Source: DATCJA01 sp963814955 (lineage in GTDB: Bacteria; Acidobacteriota; Vicinamibacteria; Vicinamibacterales; UBA2999). From it: a stretch of DNA of 64,000 nucleotides. Below, piece after piece: positions 42,279-48,691 of this stretch. Each line of letters begins with the position of its first letter. Position 1 is the stretch's first letter. The notes beneath the pieces were generated by a model. That model did no database searches, was not told the origin of the DNA, and was given only the letters and a program-made list of their open reading frames with translations. The stretch is taken from the NCBI GenBank assembly GCA_963814955.1, contig CAWFEX010000008.1:1116001-1180000 (forward strand), given 5' to 3'. Position numbers and translations under genes: made by a program.

Positions 42279-42294
42279 CGGCACAGCCGTTGCT
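42279..42294 (+). promoter_or_regulatory. Sigma-54 promoter (-24/-12) of the radical-SAM gene
   Basis: CGGCAC-AGCCG-TTGCT. The invariant GG (42280-42281) and GC (42292-42293) are exactly 10 nt apart and 10 of 11 consensus positions of TGGCAC-N5-TTGCW match. Transcription should start near 42305, leaving a leader of about 104 nt. The 421-bp gap 41988-42408 holds this promoter, three inverted repeats and no annotated gene. A 17-codon leader frame (42316-42369) begins just after the predicted start site. Confidence 0.8.
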
Positions 42295-42408
42295 CCCCGA
42301 GCGTCGCAGCCGCAGATGACGCTCGTGGTGCGGCGAATCAACCTCGCAATCGACAGCACGACCGACTGAGTTCCAGAGGCCGTGTCTTCATAAAGCAAGG
42401 ATCCGACT

Positions 42409-43827
42409 ATGCAGGCGTCGAGATTCAACGTTCAGGTGCCGGTGCCCGATAGGGATGAGGTGTTCCTCATGAACACCTTCTCGGACGCGCAGCTCCTCGT
42501 CTCGTCGGACGTTGCCGCATTGCTCGATCGCGTTTCACGCGGACAGTCCCGCTTTACGGATGAGGAACGCGAGACGGTCGACGCACTGATTGAGAACGGC
42601 TTCGTCGTAGACAGCCGCGACACGGAAACGGCATCCCTCGACCAGTTCTTTCATACGCTTCGCGAGGATACCGAACAGCTGCGCGTCACGGTGCTGACGA
42701 CGTTACAGTGCAATTTTGCCTGTGATTACTGCTTCCAAGGCGATCACGGCGACTACAACAAGTTCGCCGAGAAGATGTCGCTCGAGACCGCCAGCCAGGT
42801 TGTGGCCTGGATTGAAGAGCGCCTCGACACCCTGCGCCCCGAAAAATTCGTGCTCACGCTCTTCGGCGGCGAACCGCTGCTGAACCTCCCGGTGGCGTAC
42901 TACCTTGCCGAGCGGTGCAAGGAGCTGTGCGTCGAGCGGGGCATTCAACCTGGCCTCAGCCTGATCACGAACGGCCTCCTGCTGACACCCGAGGTGGTGG
43001 ATCGCCTCGTCGCCTGTGGCCTCTACGGCGTCAAGATCACTCTGGACGGCGACCGCGACACTCACAATCGCATGCGGCCGCTTCGCGGCCGGCAGGGCAC
43101 GTTCGACAGGATCGTCGAGAACGTCCGCCGCGTCGCGCACAAAGTGCCGATCACCATCGGTGGCAACTTCGACGAATCGAGCGCCGACAGCTACCCCGCC
43201 CTGCTCGACTTTCTGCGCGAGCAGGAGTTCGCGGACAAGATCGTCAAGATCAATTTCAAGCCGATTATCAAAGCGGCCGAATCCACTCCCAAGGGCTTCA
43301 TTCCTCTCACCGTCGTCGGCAGCAATGACAAGCCGTTAGGCGGGACGTGCATGACGAGCGCCGGGGCCGGATCGACCAAGGGCTCGAGTGTCTGCGATTC
43401 GTGCCACTTCGTCGACGAGAAGATGTCGTTCCTTCGCAGCGAGACCCGGAAACGCGGCTTCCCGACGCCCGACGGCGTGCACATGGGCCCGTGCGAAATA
43501 CACCGGCGCCACGCGCACACGATTGGCCCTGACGGGTCGCTGTATGCGTGTCCCGGCTTTACAGGATCGAAGTCCGAATCGACCGGCCACATCGACGGCC
43601 GCCAGGAGACATGGCGGCAGATGGCCGCGGAGCGGTTCGAGCGGCTCAGTCCAAAGAAAGAGGAATGCGGAGACTGCTCCTTCATTCCCGTGTGCGGCGG
43701 CGGGTGCTCCGTTGCTGCGCACACCGAGCTTCGTGACATGTATCAGCCGTCATGTCACAAGGGTGCATTCGAATCCGCCGTCGTCAGTCTGGCGGAGCGC
43801 ACCTCGGCAGCAATTGCAATTGCGTAA
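42409..43827 (+). CDS. Radical SAM/SPASM peptide maturase
   Basis: 472 residues from ATG 42409 (AAGGA 7 nt upstream). An N-terminal roughly 90-residue segment with a possible peptide-recognition role (VFLMNTFSDAQLLVSSDVAALL) is followed by the radical SAM core. The core has CNFACDYC (Cys101, 105, 108, CxxxCxxC), GGEPLLN and the glycine-rich LFGGEP strand. The C-terminal SPASM/twitch region has many cysteines: GGTCMTS, VCDSC, GPCEIH, YACPGF, ECGDCSFIPVCGGGC. These usually bind two auxiliary 4Fe-4S clusters. Such enzymes crosslink or epimerise ribosomal peptides. A 29-codon peptide gene follows 36 bp later and is the obvious substrate candidate. Confidence 0.93.
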   Translation: MQASRFNVQVPVPDRDEVFLMNTFSDAQLLVSSDVAALLDRVSRGQSRFTDEERETVDALIENGFVVDSRDTETASLDQFFHTLREDTEQLRVTVLTTLQCNFACDYCFQGDHGDYNKFAEKMSLETASQVVAWIEERLDTLRPEKFVLTLFGGEPLLNLPVAYYLAERCKELCVERGIQPGLSLITNGLLLTPEVVDRLVACGLYGVKITLDGDRDTHNRMRPLRGRQGTFDRIVENVRRVAHKVPITIGGNFDESSADSYPALLDFLREQEFADKIVKINFKPIIKAAESTPKGFIPLTVVGSNDKPLGGTCMTSAGAGSTKGSSVCDSCHFVDEKMSFLRSETRKRGFPTPDGVHMGPCEIHRRHAHTIGPDGSLYACPGFTGSKSESTGHIDGRQETWRQMAAERFERLSPKKEECGDCSFIPVCGGGCSVAAHTELRDMYQPSCHKGAFESAVVSLAERTSAAIAIA

Positions 43828-43863
43828 ACAAATCGGCCATTCACCAGAAACGGAGTTACACTC

Positions 43864-43953
43864 ATGAAGATCACCGTTATCAAGAAGGCAGCAACCACCA
43901 GGAAGCCGCAGAACTTTTGCCCATGGGTTGTCGAGGAGGCTCCTCGGAACTAG
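43864..43953 (+). CDS. Candidate RiPP precursor peptide (29 residues)
   Basis: Too short for routine gene calling. ATG 43864 has GGAG 8 nt upstream and ends at TAG 43951-43953. The peptide opens with basic, leader-like MKITVIKKAATTRKPQ and ends in the distinct core-like NFCPWVVEEAPRN, with its only Cys and only Trp adjacent to a Pro. It directly follows the SPASM maturase (36 bp) and precedes an intrinsic terminator, so the maturase-peptide pair forms a transcription unit. The Cys-Pro-Trp segment is a plausible site for a thioether or aromatic crosslink (inference). I do not recognise a named precursor family with certainty. Confidence 0.8.
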   Translation: MKITVIKKAATTRKPQNFCPWVVEEAPRN

Positions 43954-45530
43954 TTACTGCAGACCGGGCTTCGGCCCTTCACGGGTTTGCACATAGACGC
44001 CGCACCGTTCTGAGGCTTTGGTGCGGCGTTGTTTTTCTTGCATTACTTCCCGCCTGTAGTCCGCCCGAACAAGTAACGTCTACAGTTCGTAACATCCTCA
44101 CTATCGGATTTCCCGAAGGTGAGATTGCCAGCGCAGAAACCGGCCTGGGACAGCTCATTACCGGCTTCACGCTTGAGGGATTGACCCAGGTCAATGTAGA
44201 TGGGAGAGCAGTACCCCGTCTCGCTCAGAGCTGGAAGTGGGAGAACAATGGTCTCGCCCTGCGTCTGACACTTAGACCAGACGTCAAATTTCACAATGGA
44301 ACGGCCTTAACGGCGACGGCCGCGGCCGAGGCGTTGAGCGCAGCCATCGCGCGTCCTGGCAATCGAGCTTTGTATCCATTTCTGGCTGACATCGTCGGCG
44401 TTCGGGCCGATTCGGATGTCGACCTGGTCCTTGACCTCTCAGAGCGGTCTGCTTTTCTGCCAGAGGATTTGGAACTGCCGCTCGGCTTGGGGACACCAAA
44501 CGTAGGCACTGGACCGTTTCGTCTGGCAAAACGGGATGCTGACGGGGTCGTATTGGAACGCTTCGAAGACTACTACCTGGGAGTTCCGCGAATTCAACAA
44601 GTCGTGATACGCCCGTTCGACACACTGCGCACAGCATGGAGCAGTCTCTTGCGAGGTGACGTGGATATGGTCACCGACGTTCCTCATGACGCCGTCGATT
44701 TTGTCCAGAACGGGGACATCGAGGTCGTCTCGTTTACGCGTCGATATCAATTCATGATCGCCTTCAATGTTCGAAAGCCTCCTCTTGCATCGACGAGCGT
44801 TCGACGCGCGTTAAATACGGCCATTGATCGGGACAAGCTGATCAAGAGGGTGCTTCAGGGCGCAGGTGAGCCGGCGACCGGACCCCTCTGGCCGAGACAT
44901 TGGGCCTACGATGCAACCGTTCAACCATTCGCGTTCGACCCTCAAGGAACGGTGGACTCATTGGAAGCTGCGGGATTCAGGCTTCCCAGCGTAACGAACA
45001 CTTCCAGTCTGCCCCCCGCGCGCTTGCGATTTTCCTGTTTGTTACCTGCCGACTTCAGTCTGCTTGAACGCATCGGTCTCGAAGTTCAGAAACAGCTGTA
45101 CGACGTTGGTGTCGATATGCAGTTCGAGGTAGTCCCCATCCAGGAGTACGACTCCAGGATTAGAGAAGGGCGTTTCGACGCCGTTCTCATAGATCTCATC
45201 AGCGGTCCTACTTTTGGGCGCCCATTTATTTTCTGGCGGTCCGCAGCACATTTTCAGGGTCTGAATGTCTTTGGCTATGAGAACGCCGAGACCGAGAAGC
45301 TGTTTCAGGCATTACGAGCGTCGACGAACGAGGCCACTGTCAGGTCCGCCACGTACCGGCTTCAGCGCGCACTGACAATGGACCCTCCCGCCTTGTTCTT
45401 GGTGTGGAACGAGCGCGCGCGCGCGGTGAGCCGTCGTTTCAGAATCGTGGAAGAAGCCGGGCGGGATCCACTGCACACGATCTGGCAATGGACCGAAAAC
45501 CCCGATAGGCGACCCGTCTCGACTCAGTGA
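43923..45530 (+). CDS. Extracytoplasmic peptide-binding lipoprotein (SBP family 5, OppA/DppA-like)
   Basis: Solute-binding protein of the oligopeptide class: LTIGFPEGEIAS, LEGLTQVNVDGRAVPRLAQSW, LRLTLRPDVKFHNGTALT, NVGTGPFRLAKRDADGV, PLASTSVRRALNTAIDRDKL and the C-terminal GLNVFGYENAE. The signal peptide ends in the lipobox ALLPAC, so it is membrane-anchored. The start is uncertain. The only in-frame ATG is 43923, which overlaps the precursor gene by 31 bp and gives a long n-region; a CTG at 44010 just before LRLWCGVVFLALLPAC is another option. An intrinsic terminator sits in its 5' end. Codon use is visibly less GC-biased than its neighbours. No ABC permease follows; it overlaps a histidine kinase by 4 bp, suggesting a sensing role. 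Confidence 0.88.
   Translation: MGCRGGSSELVTADRASALHGFAHRRRTVLRLWCGVVFLALLPACSPPEQVTSTVRNILTIGFPEGEIASAETGLGQLITGFTLEGLTQVNVDGRAVPRLAQSWKWENNGLALRLTLRPDVKFHNGTALTATAAAEALSAAIARPGNRALYPFLADIVGVRADSDVDLVLDLSERSAFLPEDLELPLGLGTPNVGTGPFRLAKRDADGVVLERFEDYYLGVPRIQQVVIRPFDTLRTAWSSLLRGDVDMVTDVPHDAVDFVQNGDIEVVSFTRRYQFMIAFNVRKPPLASTSVRRALNTAIDRDKLIKRVLQGAGEPATGPLWPRHWAYDATVQPFAFDPQGTVDSLEAAGFRLPSVTNTSSLPPARLRFSCLLPADFSLLERIGLEVQKQLYDVGVDMQFEVVPIQEYDSRIREGRFDAVLIDLISGPTFGRPFIFWRSAAHFQGLNVFGYENAETEKLFQALRASTNEATVRSATYRLQRALTMDPPALFLVWNERARAVSRRFRIVEEAGRDPLHTIWQWTENPDRRPVSTQ
43997..44040 (+). terminator. Intrinsic terminator after the precursor peptide
   Basis: Perfect 10-bp arms ACGCCGCACC (43997-44006) and GGTGCGGCGT (44020-44029) with a 13-nt loop, followed by TGTTTTTCTT. 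It lies inside the signal-peptide region of the next gene, so it should act as an attenuator: much peptide mRNA, little read-through. Confidence 0.8.
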
Positions 45531-47275
45531 AGAAGATTTCCACTCGATTCGCGCTCCTGCTGGCGGCGGCGGCCGTGCTGCCGCTGCTCGGGTATGGCGC
45601 CATGTCAGTGGTGTCCCTTCGTACCGGCGCGCAGCAGGCGGTGATCGACGGCAACCTCAACGTGGCGCGCCAGGTTACCGAGCAAATCGAGCTGTACATC
45701 ACCGGCAGCGTCAACATCCTCAAGGCGCTTGCGGCCGACCTTCAGCAGACCGGCCTTCAACGCTGGCAGCAGGACCGGATCCTCAAGAACTTCGTGCTTG
45801 AGTTCACGGAGTTCAGGGAGCTCACGCTGCTGGACGACAACGGGCAGCCGATCGTGTCGAGCCGTCTCGGACTGCCTACCACCACGGTGCCCGGATCGGA
45901 AGGAGTGAACATCAACGGCGTGCTGATATCACGCTTCGCCGTGGATGATGCGCTTCTGCCCACAGCCGCGGTTGCCATTCGCCTCGTCGACCGTGACGGC
46001 GGTGGATGGCTCGTCGGGCGCCTTAATCTCGAAGCGATGTGGCGGATGGTCGATCGCATTCGCGTCGGCCAGAACGGCTATGCGCTGGTCGTCACGAACG
46101 AACGGCAGCTGCTTGCCCACGGTGATCCGGCGGCAAAATCACGCGTCGCCCGCGGCGACGACATGCGCAGTCATCCACTGGTCGCACGCATCGAAGGGGC
46201 GCCACAGAAAGAGCAGGTCACTTTTGCCCAGTACGACGACGAACGAGGACCGATGCTGGGCGTTGCGGCACAGCTCGAGTCGCTCGGCTGGACCGTGATT
46301 GTCGAACAGTCTCGAGCCGAGGCGTTCGCCATCCCAATCCGCCTGCAGTGGCAGCTGGGTATTGCCATCGCGGTGGCGCTGATGGTCATGCTTGGCGTCG
46401 GGTACTTCTGGGGACACCGCTTCATCGATCCGATTCTCGCGCTGACGCGAGGGACCCGTGCTCTGGCAGAGGGCAAGCTCGACGAGCGGGTGAAGGTCGA
46501 TTCCAGCGACGAGATCGGACAGCTTGGCCTCGCCTTCAACAATATGGCCGACCGCCTCGTGGAGCTGCAGGAAGACGTCCGGAAGAAAGAACGGCAGGCG
46601 ATGTTCGGCCGTATCTCGATCGGCCTCGTGCACGACCTGTCGCACCCGATCATGAACATCGGCAACAGCTGCAAGCTGATCGTCAAGATGTTCGACGACC
46701 AGGAATACCGGGAAACGTTCAAGCGCACGATCGAGCGCGAGCTCGCGCAGGTGAAGCGGGTGCTCGATGATCTCCGCAACGTCGCGCGGCCGATGCCGCT
46801 GCAGCGCTTCCCGCTCGACATGAACAAGGAGCTGACCGACCTTGTCGAATCCATGCAGTCGACCGCCGGAAAAGCTGGCGTGACGCTCGACACCGAGTTT
46901 GTGTTCGGGCCGCTGTTTATCGAAGCGGATCTGTTCGCACTGAACCGCGTCTACCGCAACCTGATCATGAACTCGCTGCAGGCCACGCCACCCCGCGGGC
47001 GCGTCGTCGTACGAACTCTCCGCGAACGGGATCGGGCGATAGTCGAGGTCGTGGACACGGGCTGCGGCATTCCGAAAGAGCGTCTGGACACGATTTTCGA
47101 GGACTTCGTCACGACCAAGCGGCGGGGGCTGGGCCTGGGCCTGGCGATCTCGAAAAAGATTGTCGAGCAGCTCGATGGCACCATCACCGTTGCCAGCGAG
47201 GTGGGCGTAGGCACCACCTTCACCTTGAAGTTTCCGCTCACCCAAGCGCGGCCGTCACAGCTCGCGGCCGTCTAG
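45527..47275 (+). CDS. Membrane sensor histidine kinase (dCache-like, HAMP, HATPase)
   Basis: 582 residues from GTG 45527, coupled to the binding protein. Transmembrane helix near residues 8-28, an extracytoplasmic Cache-like sensor (FTEFRELTLLDDNGQPIVSS, GQNGYALVVTNERQLLAHGDP, LGWTVIVEQSRAEAFA), a second transmembrane helix (IAIAVALMVMLGVGYFWG) and HAMP (DPILALTRGTRALAEGKLDE, DEIGQLGLAFNNMADRL). Then a dimerisation domain with the phospho-His in GLVHDLSHPIMN (about residue 369) and an ATPase domain with N-box NRVYRNLIMNSLQATP, G1 DTGCGIP and G2 GLGLGLAISKKIVEQLDG. It is the likely partner of the NtrC-type regulator at 40.6 kb, six genes forming one regulatory unit. Confidence 0.94.
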   Translation: MKKISTRFALLLAAAAVLPLLGYGAMSVVSLRTGAQQAVIDGNLNVARQVTEQIELYITGSVNILKALAADLQQTGLQRWQQDRILKNFVLEFTEFRELTLLDDNGQPIVSSRLGLPTTTVPGSEGVNINGVLISRFAVDDALLPTAAVAIRLVDRDGGGWLVGRLNLEAMWRMVDRIRVGQNGYALVVTNERQLLAHGDPAAKSRVARGDDMRSHPLVARIEGAPQKEQVTFAQYDDERGPMLGVAAQLESLGWTVIVEQSRAEAFAIPIRLQWQLGIAIAVALMVMLGVGYFWGHRFIDPILALTRGTRALAEGKLDERVKVDSSDEIGQLGLAFNNMADRLVELQEDVRKKERQAMFGRISIGLVHDLSHPIMNIGNSCKLIVKMFDDQEYRETFKRTIERELAQVKRVLDDLRNVARPMPLQRFPLDMNKELTDLVESMQSTAGKAGVTLDTEFVFGPLFIEADLFALNRVYRNLIMNSLQATPPRGRVVVRTLRERDRAIVEVVDTGCGIPKERLDTIFEDFVTTKRRGLGLGLAISKKIVEQLDGTITVASEVGVGTTFTLKFPLTQARPSQLAAV

Positions 47276-47304
47276 AAAAACAAACCCGGCGCAACGCGCC
47301 GGGT
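47272..47304 (-). terminator. Intrinsic terminator of the HU gene
   Basis: ACCCGGCGC-AAC-GCGCCGGGT (9-bp arms, 47284-47304). On the minus strand it is followed by TTGTTTTTCTAG. It lies between two convergent genes and has the T-run on the HU side. Confidence 0.85.
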
Positions 47305-47339
47305 CGGGGGAACATTTGCTGCCGCCTGGGGGCCGGCGT

Positions 47340-47639
47340 TTACTTCTTGGGAAGGACTGTGTCCTTGAGCTGCTTCGCGATGCGCGCCTTGACGACGGTT
47401 TTCGCGGGAATCTTGATGGCTTCGCCGGTTGCCGGATTCCGGCCCATTCGCGCCTTCCGCTTCTGCACGACGAGCTTCACCATCCCTGGCAGCACAAACT
47501 CGCCCGAGCGCTTGAGCTCCTTCTCGGCCAGACTGGTGAGCTCGTCGAAAAATTCCCGGGCCTGCGTTCGCTTCACCTCGAAGCGATCCGCAAAATGTGA
47601 AAACAGTTCCGATTTGCCCATTCTCCGGGCCTCAGCCAT
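47340..47639 (-). CDS. HU/IHF-family DNA-binding protein
   Basis: 99 residues. Nucleoid protein of the HU family: MGKSELFSHFADRFEVKRT helices, then the DNA-binding arm core GEFVLPGMVKLVVQKRKARMGRNPATGEAIKIPAKTVV, with the conserved GRNPxTGE tip. It lacks the classic HU C-terminus LK...N and carries a short TVLPKK tail. The start is ATG 47639 with GGGGG upstream; MGKSE at 47621 is an alternative start. It has its own near-consensus promoter and intrinsic terminator, as expected for a strongly expressed single gene. Confidence 0.93.
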   Translation of the reverse strand: MAEARRMGKSELFSHFADRFEVKRTQAREFFDELTSLAEKELKRSGEFVLPGMVKLVVQKRKARMGRNPATGEAIKIPAKTVVKARIAKQLKDTVLPKK

Positions 47640-47733
47640 TATGTCCCCCTTGCGCTGATGCGCGCCGACTGTCGGCCGCGTCGCAGTTGCGCGCGCTCAT
47701 ACTGCGGCGGAAAACTTTTCGAAAATTCCCGTA

Positions 47734-47763
47734 ATGCTATCTCGCGCCTTGTAAGAGTGTCAA
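47734..47763 (-). promoter_or_regulatory. Sigma-70 promoter of the HU gene
   Basis: Minus strand TTGACA (47763-47758), 18-nt spacer, TAGCAT (47739-47734). This is the best full -35/-10 pair in the window and leaves a leader of about 90 nt. Confidence 0.75.
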
Positions 47764-47804
47764 CGAAACGCGCCTCGTAACCTGGTGATTTCCGGCCAAA
47801 ATGC

Positions 47805-47810
47805 TAGAAT
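47805..47810 (+). promoter_or_regulatory. Extended -10 of leaderless promoter for queF
   Basis: TGC-TAGAAT, an extended -10, 9 nt before the GTG start at 47820. It leaves no room for a preQ1 riboswitch or ribosome-binding site. Confidence 0.6.
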
Positions 47811-47819
47811 TTCTCCGTC

Positions 47820-48212
47820 GTGTCAAGCGCGAAAGCGATTGAAACATTTCCGAATCCTCAACCCGGACGTGACTACGAAGTCGCTATCACCTGTCCCGAG
47901 TTCACCTCCGTCTGCCCTAAAACGGGGCTGCCGGACTTCGGCGAGATTCGGATCAGCTACGTCCCCGGTGATCGCTGCATCGAACTCAAGTCGCTGAAGT
48001 ACTACATGATCGACTTCCGCAACCGGGGCATCTATTACGAGGCGGTGACAAACCAGATACTCGACGACCTGGTTGCCGCATGCCAGCCCCGGCGAATGAC
48101 CGTTACAGGCGATTTTTCGGTCCGTGGAGGGATCAAAACCGTTGTAACGGCCTCTTACGACGAACGTAACGACTCCAGACACCAGAACGGCCCACGCCTC
48201 GCGACGGGCTGA
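47820..48212 (+). CDS. queF: preQ0 reductase (NADPH-dependent 7-cyano-7-deazaguanine reductase), type I
   Basis: 130 residues. Makes preQ1 for queuosine in tRNA. QueF motif with the catalytic Cys in CPEFTSVCPKTGLPDFGEI, substrate Asp/Glu region LKSLKYYMIDFRN, and YYEAVTNQILDDLV. The short length marks the unimodular (type I) enzyme. The start is GTG 47820, consistent with the extended -10 nine bases upstream. No other queuosine genes are adjacent. Confidence 0.95.
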   Translation: MSSAKAIETFPNPQPGRDYEVAITCPEFTSVCPKTGLPDFGEIRISYVPGDRCIELKSLKYYMIDFRNRGIYYEAVTNQILDDLVAACQPRRMTVTGDFSVRGGIKTVVTASYDERNDSRHQNGPRLATG

Positions 48213-48246
48213 CCTCAACCTCTGTAGGAAATCGGGTATTTGGCAG

Positions 48247-48519
48247 ATGGGAGTTCAAGAACCTCATCGCATTCCAGTCGAGGACACGCTCGATCTTCAC
48301 GCGTTCGCGCCTCGCGATATCAAGTCTGTCGTCGAGGATTACGTCCAGGCCGCCTTCGAGGCCGGGTTGCGCGAGGTGCGGCTGATTCACGGCCGGGGTA
48401 AAGGCGTGCAGAGGGGGATCGTGCAACAGGCGCTGGAGCGCCACCCTCTGGTCGAAGAATTCTGGGACGCCGGCGAGTCTCATCTGGGCGCCACGGTCGC
48501 CCGACTTCGCACGAATTGA
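48247..48519 (+). CDS. Smr-domain protein
   Basis: 90 residues forming one Smr domain: the LDLHAF start and the glycine-rich EVRLIHGRGKGVQRG motif, then VQQALERHPLVEEF and GATVARL. Smr domains of this kind have nicking nuclease or RNA-cleaving activity in MutS2 and related proteins; for stand-alone copies the role is unclear. 34 bp after queF, possibly cotranscribed. Confidence 0.92.
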   Translation: MGVQEPHRIPVEDTLDLHAFAPRDIKSVVEDYVQAAFEAGLREVRLIHGRGKGVQRGIVQQALERHPLVEEFWDAGESHLGATVARLRTN

Positions 48520-48691
48520 CGCACACGAGCGCTTGCGCTTCGGCAAATTTCGCACACCGACCCGCGGGCGACACGGACACTGCAGAACAAGACAGGGGGT
48601 TTTTTCAGGGTTTCTCTGTCACTCAGCGAGTCCGTGAACCCGCCGAGAGAGTCGGTGGCAGCCGCGGAATGCGTCGTGCAGCTAGCTCGAC

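Noticed and set aside
43966..43977. GGGC-TTCG-GCCC hairpin as the terminator of the precursor gene
   Set aside because: Only a 4-bp stem and no T-run; the 10-bp hairpin at 43997-44029 is much better.
46139..47245. 368-residue open frame antisense to the histidine kinase
   Set aside because: Shadow of a fully conserved kinase; no domain or plausible start region.
47764..47819. preQ1 riboswitch before queF
   Set aside because: The promoter -10 lies 9 nt before the start codon, leaving no leader for an aptamer.
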